Shown piece after piece: positions 1 to 4,808 of a stretch of DNA of 5,000 nucleotides (the stretch's first letter is position 1; each line of letters begins with the position of its first letter). The notes under the pieces were generated by a model. It did no database searches. It was not told the origin of the DNA and saw only the letters and a program-made list of their open reading frames with translations. Origin of the DNA: Burkholderiales bacterium. GTDB lineage: Bacteria; Pseudomonadota; Gammaproteobacteria; Burkholderiales; Burkholderiaceae_A. The DNA lies in the NCBI GenBank assembly GCA_030834045.1, contig JAURFZ010000113.1:1-5000 (forward strand), written 5' to 3'. The position numbers were made by a program, and so were the translations under genes.

Positions 1-219
1 AAAACCCTCCTCATTGACCGTGGCATCGAAGGACTGAAGAATGGCTTTTGCCTGATCAAGCTTGCCGAGCCGTGCCTTGGTGGAAAGCTCCCAGGCCGAT
101 GCCGCGCTCACCCACACGGCATGCTCTTCATTCATCAGAGCGTCTCGAGCGGTGCGACTAAGCTCCGGGTCGTCGGTAAGCCACCAGAGCAGAACGTGGG
201 TGTCGAGCAGCAGGTTCAA
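1..219 (-). CDS. vapC: VapC-like PIN-domain toxin, partial (C-terminus beyond window)
   Basis: This is the first 73 residues of a PIN-domain ribonuclease toxin; the rest lies beyond the left edge. Seen: the N-terminus contains LLDTHVLLWWL, with the first conserved PIN acidic residue at D6, and SAASAWELSTKARLGKL, with the conserved Glu at about residue 44. Family knowledge: VapC toxins of this type are about 125-130 residues long, use four acidic residues to bind Mg2+ or Mn2+, and cleave RNA, often tRNA or rRNA. The later acidic motifs cannot be checked here. The start chosen is TTG because no ATG or GTG lies near the LLDTH motif. It overlaps the antitoxin stop as TTGA, the usual coupling of a TA pair, and a purine-rich GGAGGGG just upstream can serve as its ribosome binding site. 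The partner is the Phd/YefM-like gene immediately upstream. The RNA target cannot be told from sequence. Confidence 0.88.
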   Translation of the reverse strand, partial: MNLLLDTHVLLWWLTDDPELSRTARDALMNEEHAVWVSAASAWELSTKARLGKLDQAKAILQSFDATVNEEGF

Positions 220-458
220 AGCCCCTCCTCCCATGGCTTAAGCAGCTCTTCAGGCAGAGGATCAAGGAAGTCATCAGGGACTGAAAGCCGGCCCTTCCAA
301 CGTCCAGGCTCCCGCCGGTTTGAAACCTTCTCAAGGGGAACCAGACGCGCATAAGGTGTGCCAGCCTTTGCCAGAATAATTTCACGGCCCGCATGGGCCT
401 GATCAAGGAGTTTAGAGAAATGTGTTTTGGCCTCGTGAACGTTAACGATGATTGGCAT
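216..458 (-). CDS. Phd/YefM-family antitoxin (module 1)
   Basis: An 80-residue antitoxin that should bind and neutralise the PIN toxin encoded directly downstream and repress their shared promoter. Seen: the N-terminal half (about residues 1-42) has the typical Phd/YefM pattern, with VNVHEAKTHFSKLLDQAHAG, a strand around EIILAKAGTPYARLVPL, then a charged, proline-rich tail (residues 45-80) ending PEELLKPWEEGL. Family knowledge: the N-terminal domain dimerises and binds DNA palindromes, while the disordered tail wraps around the toxin and is degraded by proteases such as Lon or Clp. The ATG start has a good Shine-Dalgarno sequence, GAGGAG, with an 8-nt gap. The gene is divergent from maf, and twin ACTnAGT palindromes lie between them. 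The pairing with a PIN toxin rather than a Doc or YoeB toxin is common for this family. Confidence 0.9.
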   Translation of the reverse strand: MPIIVNVHEAKTHFSKLLDQAHAGREIILAKAGTPYARLVPLEKVSNRREPGRWKGRLSVPDDFLDPLPEELLKPWEEGL

Positions 459-466
459 GGGACGCG

Positions 467-472
467 CTCCTC
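467..472 (-). promoter_or_regulatory. Ribosome binding site of module 1 antitoxin
   Basis: GAGGAG on the minus strand, 8 nt before the antitoxin ATG. It supports that start and is the clearest Shine-Dalgarno sequence in the window, which fits the need for more antitoxin than toxin. Confidence 0.7.
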
Positions 473-483
473 ACGGTAAGATG

Positions 484-505
484 GACTAAGTCTATAAACT
501 AAGTC
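484..505. promoter_or_regulatory. Twin 9-bp palindromes, likely Phd/YefM operator
   Basis: Two copies of ACTAAGTC lie at 485-492 and 498-505. With the preceding base each forms a 9-bp odd palindrome: GACTAAGTC centred at 488, and AACTAAGTC centred at 501 with mismatched ends. The centres are 13 bp apart, a little over one helical turn. Family knowledge: Phd and YefM dimers bind paired short palindromes in their own promoters; in yefM-yoeB the spacing is similar. Inference: this is the autoregulatory operator of module 1. A possible minus-strand promoter, TTTGCA (518-513) and TATAGA (496-491) with a 16-nt spacer, would place the first palindrome at the start site and the second between the two boxes. 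The site is also only 7 bp from the maf ATG, so bound protein could affect maf. Confidence 0.5.
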
Positions 506-511
506 GTTTTT

Positions 512-1306
512 ATGCAAACCGTCTACCTTGCCTCCCAGTCGCCGCGGCGACGCCAGCTGCTCGAACAGCTAAGTGCCTCCATGGGTTTTCAGGTGAAGTT
601 ACTTGCCCCTGAGCCGAGCGAAGATGCGGAGACGCTTGAGGTAGCTTTCCCGAATGAGCACCCCAAAGACTATGTTCAGAGGGTGACAGAGCTCAAGCTT
701 CAGGCTGGCATTGCCCGCCTGGGGCAGCGCGATGGGGAGGTTAAAGGCGCGAACGGACCAACTGCAACGACCCCTCCTCGGGCAACAACCGAATGGCCTG
801 CAGCAGTCACTGAACCGTCCATCGTCTTAGCCAGCGACACCACGGTGGCCCTTGACGATGAGATTTTCGGAAAGCCCCTTGATGCCGACGATGTCCGGCG
901 CATGTTGAAGCGCCTTTCGGGGCGAGGCCATTGGGTGCACACGGGTGTTGCCATTGCCTGGCTAGCCATCGGCTCGATGGCCAGTCATGGTAATTTGAAG
1001 GCGAAGCAGGTGGGCGAGACGATGGGGTCAATGAATGTTGAGCATGCCGCCCGCAACTGGCAGTTCAAGCAGGCGCTTTCAAGTTCGAAGGTGCATTTTG
1101 CAGACCTTACGGATACCTGGATTGACTGGGTGATTCAAACCGGTGAGCCCATGGACAAGGCCGGCGCCTATGCCATTCAGGGGCATGCAGCGAGCGTGAT
1201 TTCTAGGGTTGAAGGCAGCCCAACGGGGATTATGGGGCTGCCCCTTCATGAGACGAGCGAGCTTCTAAGGCTCGCCTTGGCATCGATGCAAGCCTTAAAG
1301 GACTGA
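512..1306 (+). CDS. maf: Maf/YhdE-family nucleoside triphosphate pyrophosphatase, enlarged
   Basis: A cytosolic house-cleaning enzyme that hydrolyses dTTP, UTP and modified pyrimidine nucleotides to monophosphates and pyrophosphate. Seen: the N-terminal signature YLASQSPRRRQLLEQL (residues 5-20), the catalytic-base region LASDTTV with D109, GKP with K121, MLKRLSGRGHWVHTGVAI (131-148), GEPMDKAGAYAIQGHAA (211-227) and GIMGLPLHET (239-248). The DKAGAY-IQG and MGLPL-ET motifs point to the YhdE (dTTP/UTP) branch. At 264 residues it is longer than the usual 190-210. The excess falls in two places: about residues 71-101, rich in Thr, Pro and Ala, and about 152-191. All catalytic motifs remain, so activity is likely. 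The ATG start matches the family start but has no Shine-Dalgarno sequence. A TATAAA at 493-498 could be a -10 box giving a very short leader. The gene converges with the MazF-type gene. Confidence 0.92.
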   Translation: MQTVYLASQSPRRRQLLEQLSASMGFQVKLLAPEPSEDAETLEVAFPNEHPKDYVQRVTELKLQAGIARLGQRDGEVKGANGPTATTPPRATTEWPAAVTEPSIVLASDTTVALDDEIFGKPLDADDVRRMLKRLSGRGHWVHTGVAIAWLAIGSMASHGNLKAKQVGETMGSMNVEHAARNWQFKQALSSSKVHFADLTDTWIDWVIQTGEPMDKAGAYAIQGHAASVISRVEGSPTGIMGLPLHETSELLRLALASMQALKD

Positions 1307-1357
1307 AGCAAAAAGCTTCGCCAGCGAGAGGCGCACGGCCTTCTGATCGGCCTTATG
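1295..1357 (-). other. Orphaned C-terminal codons of the MazF-type toxin after an amber stop
   Basis: Directly after the toxin's TAG (1360-1358), the same frame stays open for 20 codons and then ends in TAA. It reads HKADQKAVRLSLAKLF plus ASVL. This looks like the C-terminal helix common in PemK/MazF proteins, where an LRK-G segment is followed by an ADxxAVRxxLxxL stretch. The stop-free frame and helix-like composition are seen; that the TAG is a premature stop is inferred. A single change to a sense codon, for example TTG, would restore a protein of 118 residues. The last 12 bases overlap the 3' end of maf on the other strand, which may add constraint. The stretch is otherwise the maf-toxin intergenic gap and holds no clear terminator. 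Confidence 0.6.
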
Positions 1358-1651
1358 CTAATGCCCAGCTTTTCGAAGAAAAAGTTGCTCATCCAGGGTA
1401 AAGAGCTTCATTCTGACGATAGAGGCTGACGTCAGACCTGCTTCATTGAGGTCCTTAATCGGCGTATCAAGAGGCCAGGCCACATTCTCCGCACTTGTAA
1501 TCATTGCAAGCACAGAATGTCCAGCTGGAACATTAAAAGCGGGAGCAGACAAAACAAGGGCGGGACGGCGTTTCGTTGCGGCCTTATCTGTGAACGGAAA
1601 TGGCACAACCACAACATCGAAGGCTTCAAAGGTTTCTGTAGGAGTCTTCAT
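1358..1651 (-). CDS. MazF/PemK-type endoribonuclease toxin, probably C-terminally truncated
   Basis: A growth-inhibiting endoribonuclease of the MazF/PemK fold, expected to cut single-stranded mRNA at short motifs. Seen: FDVVVVPFPFTD (residues 11-22), KRRPALVLS with R29 and P30, AMITSAE with T52, and SASIVRMKLFTLDEQLFLRKAG (75-96). Arg and Thr in these two motifs are the catalytic pair in known MazF proteins, and both are present. At 97 residues it is shorter than most relatives (about 105-120). The TAG stop is followed in frame by 20 more family-like codons, so the C-terminal helix seems to have been lost. This may inactivate or destabilise the toxin, but a readthrough product is possible. 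The ATG start overlaps the antitoxin reading frame by 26 nt, which suggests translational coupling; only a short AGG precedes it. No ATG-to-motif distance favours a later start. Confidence 0.85.
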   Translation of the reverse strand: MKTPTETFEAFDVVVVPFPFTDKAATKRRPALVLSAPAFNVPAGHSVLAMITSAENVAWPLDTPIKDLNEAGLTSASIVRMKLFTLDEQLFLRKAGH

Positions 1652-1856
1652 CGGCCTGTGTTTCCCACTCAGTTAGCGTGGCTTCCAAGCTTGCGGCATA
1701 AGCCAAGTCGATGGGGCGAGCCTTGCGCAGATGAATGACTGGCCCTTTTATATCAAAGGCAACGGCATCTCCCGCCTCTAAATGTAATAGTCGCCGCACA
1801 GGCTCTGGAATGGTTGCCTGATACTTCTTGGTGAGTTTGCTGGTTGTGGTCTGCAT
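1626..1856 (-). CDS. AbrB/SpoVT-fold antitoxin (MazE/PrlF-like)
   Basis: A 76-residue antitoxin and probable autorepressor paired with the MazF-type gene that overlaps its 3' end. Seen: KLTKKYQATIPEPVRRLLHLEAGDAVAFDI (residues 8-37, given here in family order) is the swapped-hairpin AbrB pattern, with the hallmark Q-A-T-IP-VR-L-L-GD; the tail from about residue 50 is acidic (LEATLTEWETQADEDSYRNL) and fits a toxin-binding segment. Family knowledge: AbrB-fold antitoxins bind palindromic DNA as dimers. A 32-bp composite palindrome lies 28 bp upstream of the start codon. The ATG has no Shine-Dalgarno sequence. A TATACA at 1872-1867 could be a -10 box, which would leave a leader of only a few bases. 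If the toxin is broken, this protein may now act only as a repressor. Confidence 0.87.
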   Translation of the reverse strand: MQTTTSKLTKKYQATIPEPVRRLLHLEAGDAVAFDIKGPVIHLRKARPIDLAYAASLEATLTEWETQADEDSYRNL

Positions 1857-1866
1857 TATTTAGAGA

Positions 1867-1896
1867 TGTATAGGCGGCGCTGACGGTAATGGGTAA
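1867..1896 (-). promoter_or_regulatory. Possible promoter of the AbrB-MazF module
   Basis: On the minus strand a -10-like TATACA (1872-1867) lies 18 bp downstream of a weak -35-like TTACCC (1896-1891), which sits inside the composite palindrome. Transcription would begin around 1860, leaving a leader of about 4 nt before the ATG at 1856. The absence of any Shine-Dalgarno sequence fits a near-leaderless message. The boxes are weak matches, so this is a suggestion only. Confidence 0.35.
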
Positions 1897-1916
1897 TACT
1901 AGCATTACCTATTACC
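1885..1916. promoter_or_regulatory. 32-bp composite palindrome, likely AbrB-type antitoxin operator
   Basis: The left arm is GGTAATgGGTAAT and the right arm is ATTACCtATTACC, separated by ACTAGC. Four copies of the GGTAAT unit are thus present: two in tandem, then two inverted. Only two base pairs of the 16-bp arms fail to match. It lies between rng and the AbrB-fold antitoxin, 28 bp before the antitoxin start and over the likely -35 region. A run of T is missing on both strands, so an intrinsic terminator for rng is unlikely. The tandem-plus-inverted design suggests cooperative binding of two dimers (inference). Confidence 0.6.
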
Positions 1917-1933
1917 AGTCTCAAGTACTCGAG

Positions 1934-3457
1934 CTAAAGCAGAACGATGTCATAGCCCCCCGGCGGGTACTGGCCCTCTACCGAGAGACTTATGGGCTTG
2001 CCCAACTCATCGATCAGTTGGTTCAAAAAGCTCGCGTCCTCTTCAAGGAAGCGCTCGATGATGTCAGGCGCAGCAAGCACCTTGAACTCGCTGGGGTTGA
2101 ACTGGCGAGCCATACGTGAGAGTTCACGCAGAATTTCATAGCAGACGGTCTGCGAGGTTTTCACCCGGCCGTCGCCCTCGCACGAGGGGCAGGCATGCAG
2201 CATCTGATAGGCAAGGGAGTCGCGGGTGCGCTTACGTGTAAGTTCCACCAGGCCAAGCGACGAGAAACCACTAATGCGAACACGAACACGGTCATCAAGC
2301 AGGGCCTGCTCAAGCTCGTCGTGCACCTGCTTTTGGTGACTCTCTTCGTGCATATCGATAAAGTCAACCAGAATAATGCCGCCCAGATTACGCAGCCTAA
2401 GCTGTCGGGCAATGGTATGGGCCGCCTCAAGGTTGGTCTTAAACACGGTGTCTTCAAAACTGCGGCCGCTTACATAGCCCCCGGTGTTGACATCAATAAT
2501 GGTAAGCGCCTCGGTGGGGTCGATGATTAAATAGCCGCCACTTTTTAAGTCCACCCGTCGCTTCAAAGCACCTTCAATTTCCTGCTCAATGTTGTGAAGC
2601 TCAAAGAGCGGCCGCTCGCCCGTGAAGTTTTCAATGCGCTCCATCACCTCAGGCATGTACTGCGAAGCAAATTGTTTGAGGCCATCAACTTTGTAGGGGT
2701 CTTCCACCAGCACGCGAATGGTTTTATCGCCCACCCAATCACGCAGCACCCGTTGCGCAAGGTTAAGTTCTGTGTAGAGCGTTGTGCCAGGCGCGGCTCC
2801 GTTGCTACCTGCACGAATGGCTTCCCATCGCTGCTTCAAGTAACGAATATCGTTGGCAATGGCCTCGTCCGTGGCGTCTTCGGCCTGGGTACGCGCAATG
2901 AACTGGCCATGCTCCTGCGGATCAAGAAGGCCCACAATACGGGCACGCAGATGCTCCCGCGCCTCATGCTCTTCAATGCGCTGGCTAATGCCCACACGGG
3001 GGCCTGGAAGAGGCTCTCCGTTTTCATCAAAGGCGGGTCTGGCGTCATACGGCATGTAGACCAGCAGTCGGCCGGCGATGGAGAGCTGGGTACTTAGCCG
3101 AGCACCCTTGCTTCCAATGGGATCCTTCAAAACCTGAACCAGCAGTTGCTGACCCTCATAAAGAACCTTCTCGATGGGCCGGGCCGTATCGATGTAATGG
3201 CCTTGTGCGTCATGCCGGGCCTGCCAGACATCCGCAATATGAAGAAACCCCGTACGTGCGAAACCCGCATCAATGAAGGCGGCCTGCATGCCAGGAAGAA
3301 TGCGAGAGACACGGCCCATAACAATGTTGCCCACCAGGCCTCTCTGGGAGGTTCGCTCCACTTCAATTTCTTGTACGACGCCCTGAATGAGTCGCACAGC
3401 GCGCGACTCAAAGGGCTTGGCCTGAAGGAAAATTTCTTCGCTACGGGGGTTGAACAT
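1934..3457 (-). CDS. rng: Ribonuclease G
   Basis: Endoribonuclease of the RNase E/G family, which matures the 5' end of 16S rRNA and takes part in mRNA decay in the cytosol. Seen in order: an S1 RNA-binding domain (about residues 38-125, GNIVMGRVSRILPGMQAAFID and GFLHIADVW), a central RNase H-like and 5'-sensor region, the catalytic block TIIDVNTGGYVSGRS with metal-binding D322, LVDFIDM with D365, FSSLGLVELTRKR, and the zinc-link CPSC (C423, C426). The length of 507 is close to E. coli RNase G (489) and lacks the long C-terminal scaffold of RNase E, which separates the two. The ATG is the only plausible start near the family N-terminus, but its Shine-Dalgarno sequence is poor. It starts 30 bp after a VapC toxin gene on the same strand. 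In many proteobacteria rng follows maf in the same direction; here the two converge with a TA module between them. Confidence 0.96.
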   Translation of the reverse strand: MFNPRSEEIFLQAKPFESRAVRLIQGVVQEIEVERTSQRGLVGNIVMGRVSRILPGMQAAFIDAGFARTGFLHIADVWQARHDAQGHYIDTARPIEKVLYEGQQLLVQVLKDPIGSKGARLSTQLSIAGRLLVYMPYDARPAFDENGEPLPGPRVGISQRIEEHEAREHLRARIVGLLDPQEHGQFIARTQAEDATDEAIANDIRYLKQRWEAIRAGSNGAAPGTTLYTELNLAQRVLRDWVGDKTIRVLVEDPYKVDGLKQFASQYMPEVMERIENFTGERPLFELHNIEQEIEGALKRRVDLKSGGYLIIDPTEALTIIDVNTGGYVSGRSFEDTVFKTNLEAAHTIARQLRLRNLGGIILVDFIDMHEESHQKQVHDELEQALLDDRVRVRISGFSSLGLVELTRKRTRDSLAYQMLHACPSCEGDGRVKTSQTVCYEILRELSRMARQFNPSEFKVLAAPDIIERFLEEDASFLNQLIDELGKPISLSVEGQYPPGGYDIVLL

Positions 3458-3487
3458 GGGGTGGTCTCTTAGCTTTAAACAAGGCGC

Positions 3488-3862
3488 TTAGGACAAGACG
3501 CGGCAGTTATAGAGCGCGAAGGTGGGGTCCTGGGTTGCAATAAAGAGATCACGCGCTTGGGCCTGCGCAATGAGCATCCGATCAAAAGGGTCGCGATGAT
3601 GAAACGGAAGGTCTTTTAAAAGCAAGGCGTCTTTCGCCGAAAAATCGAGAGGTTCAAAGCCACTTTTCTCGGCAATTGCAAGCAGATCAAATTCGAGAGA
3701 AAGTTTCCCAAGCGATGCTTTGATGACCAATTCCGAAACGCTTACCGCACTCAGGTAAATGGTATTTGTTGGGTCTTCAATTTCCCTACGTTGTGCAACA
3801 CTCAAACGCCCAGGGTCAGCTACGGCCCATAAAAAAATATGGGTATCGAGAAGAAGCTTCAC
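3488..3862 (-). CDS. vapC: VapC-like PIN-domain toxin (module 2, complete)
   Basis: A complete 124-residue PIN-domain ribonuclease toxin. Seen: LLDTHIFLWAV with D6, LSAVSVSELVIKASLGKL with E44, FHHRDPFDRMLIAQA with D91 and D94, and TQDPTFALY with D112. These are the acidic residues that bind the catalytic metal, so the enzyme looks intact. The length is typical. The start is GTG, 6 nt after the antitoxin stop, and it places LLDTH at the usual position. There is no Shine-Dalgarno sequence, so translation is probably coupled to the antitoxin. It is of the same PIN subgroup as the toxin at the left edge of the window, sharing LLDTH, W/F-L-W, SA-S-xEL and LGKL, but many other positions differ, so the two are not a recent duplication. 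The rng gene follows after 30 bp. The RNA target is unknown. Confidence 0.93.
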   Translation of the reverse strand: MKLLLDTHIFLWAVADPGRLSVAQRREIEDPTNTIYLSAVSVSELVIKASLGKLSLEFDLLAIAEKSGFEPLDFSAKDALLLKDLPFHHRDPFDRMLIAQAQARDLFIATQDPTFALYNCRVLS

Positions 3863-3868
3863 AAAAAT

Positions 3869-4102
3869 TCAGCGAGCGTTACCGTAGAACATGGCCTCTA
3901 CCTCTGAGTCTTTCTGCAAAAGATCGTGCGTTGAGGTCCACTTACCCTGAAGCAGTCCGAGTCGACGTTTTCCCTGCGGTTTATGAGGTACCAGGTCCAC
4001 CAAGGGGAGGTTGTTCTTGCATATAACAACACGCTCACCACGATGGACCTTGTTAATAAGGTTGGACAACTGCGCCTTTGCCTCGGAAACATTGATTTCC
4101 AT
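3869..4102 (-). CDS. Phd/YefM-family antitoxin (module 2)
   Basis: A 77-residue antitoxin for the PIN toxin encoded 6 nt downstream. Seen: MEINVSEAKAQLSNLINKVH, then a strand-rich segment ERVVICKNNLPLVDLVP (residues 23-39), match the Phd/YefM DNA-binding and dimerisation domain; the tail from residue 40 (HKPQGKRRLGLLQGKW onward) is basic first and acidic at the end, as expected for a toxin-wrapping segment. It differs clearly from the module 1 antitoxin in the tail, so cross-neutralisation is unlikely. The ATG is preceded by AGGGA at 4114-4110, with a 7-nt gap. It follows gmhB after 78 bp on the same strand. The gene is expected to repress its own promoter; possible elements in that gap are listed separately. 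Confidence 0.9.
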   Translation of the reverse strand: MEINVSEAKAQLSNLINKVHRGERVVICKNNLPLVDLVPHKPQGKRRLGLLQGKWTSTHDLLQKDSEVEAMFYGNAR

Positions 4103-4184
4103 GAAGGATTCCCTAAAAAATTAAGCTAGAAAACGACACAAGCAGGTGTGAGTCGAGGGTACCTAAGTTGGTCAACCTGGTCAA
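4103..4184 (-). promoter_or_regulatory. Possible promoter/operator region of TA module 2
   Basis: The gap between gmhB and the antitoxin holds several short elements. TTGACCA occurs twice on the minus strand (4184-4178 and 4175-4169), 9 bp apart; the first overlaps the gmhB stop. With the first copy as -35, a poor TACCCT -10 lies 17 bp on. An interrupted inverted repeat, ACAC-6 nt-GTGT, spans 4136-4149, and a GGTACC palindrome lies at 4158-4163. An A/T-rich run follows before the antitoxin ribosome binding site. None of these is strong alone. The position and symmetry fit an antitoxin-controlled promoter. No terminator for gmhB was seen. Confidence 0.3.
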
Positions 4185-4732
4185 TCTCTGGGGAGGGCCA
4201 AGACCGCCTGCAGAGCAGCGGCGGGTTCGTTAAAACGAGCATCGGGTGCGCAATCTACAAATCGCTCTGCCGCCCCTACGCCATAGGCCAGTCCCACACC
4301 GGCAGCCTGTGCCGCCTGCATGTCCGTGGCGTTGTCACCAATACAGACTGACTGCGGCATATTGAGACCAAGTTGAAGCTTCGCCTGTTTAAACATGCCA
4401 GGGCCAGGCTTACGGCATTCGCAGGCCCGCGCGTAGGCGCTTACCGGTGCCTCGGGAAGATGTGGACAAAAATAAACGGCATCGAACTGAGCATTCTGCT
4501 TTTGCAGAAAATCTTGCATCTGCTGAGTTAGCAAATGAAAGGCCTGTTCGTTGTAAAGTCCACGCGCAATGCCCGATTGATTGGTTACTAAAACCAGAAG
4601 CCAACCGGCCTGCCGCAGGGCAGAAAGGGCCTCGGGCACGCCCGGAATAATATCGAACTCGTCCCAGCGGTGAACATACCCGTGATCAACGTTGATGACC
4701 CCATCGCGATCGCAGAAGACAGCTCGATTCAT
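4181..4732 (-). CDS. gmhB: D-glycero-D-manno-heptose 1,7-bisphosphate 7-phosphatase
   Basis: A cytosolic HAD-superfamily phosphatase that removes the C7 phosphate from D-glycero-D-manno-heptose 1,7-bisphosphate on the route to ADP-heptose for the LPS inner core. Seen: motif I FCDRDGVIN with nucleophile D8 and acid/base D10, the substrate loop VTNQSGIARG with T50, the zinc-binding set CPH (C89, H91) and CEC (C104, C106) followed by RKPGPGM, and the metal motif IGDNATDMQAA with D133 and D137. The length of 183 is close to E. coli GmhB (191). The zinc loop separates it from histidinol-phosphatase HisB-N, which is close in sequence. One oddity is GDN where E. coli GmhB has GDK. The ATG start places motif I at the usual distance; only a weak AGGG precedes it. 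The neighbours do not belong to LPS synthesis. Confidence 0.93.
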   Translation of the reverse strand: MNRAVFCDRDGVINVDHGYVHRWDEFDIIPGVPEALSALRQAGWLLVLVTNQSGIARGLYNEQAFHLLTQQMQDFLQKQNAQFDAVYFCPHLPEAPVSAYARACECRKPGPGMFKQAKLQLGLNMPQSVCIGDNATDMQAAQAAGVGLAYGVGAAERFVDCAPDARFNEPAAALQAVLALPRD

Positions 4733-4808
4733 GACTAGTGCCCTGGAGTCTTATGGGAGAGCCGAACTGACCCAAGCCACTTCCGTGCTCCTTTTCGGCG
4801 CTCGCCTC
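4733..4808. other. Gap between glcB and gmhB with no clear element
   Basis: Seventy-six bases separate the glcB stop from the gmhB start. The only symmetry is GCCGAA (4761-4766) against TTCGGC (4794-4799), with a 27-nt loop and no T run on either strand, so it is not a normal terminator. No good promoter for gmhB was seen. Read-through from glcB is possible. Confidence 0.4.

Noticed and set aside
1..219. VapC1 as a truncated pseudogene
   Set aside because: The frame is still open at the window edge and the motifs are intact, so the truncation is due to the window.
484..505. Repeated ACTAAGTC as a CRISPR or insertion-sequence repeat
   Set aside because: There are only two 8-bp copies, with no spacers, transposase or longer terminal repeats. 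Operator palindromes fit better.
158..517. A 119-codon minus-strand frame across module 1 and the maf start
   Set aside because: It overlaps the clearly recognisable Phd/YefM antitoxin in another frame and its translation resembles no known protein.
1305..1319. GAAGC-AAAAA-GCTTC perfect inverted repeat at the end of maf, as a terminator
   Set aside because: The stem has only 5 bp and no T run follows on either strand. It also falls within the readable tail of the MazF frame, which explains the sequence better.
2195..3472. Long plus-strand open frames opposite rng
   Set aside because: They lie antisense to a strongly conserved RNase G gene, show no recognisable domain, and are expected from its codon usage.
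4761..4799. GCCGAA/TTCGGC as a glcB terminator
   Set aside because: A 6-bp stem with a 27-nt loop and no T run is not a usual intrinsic terminator.
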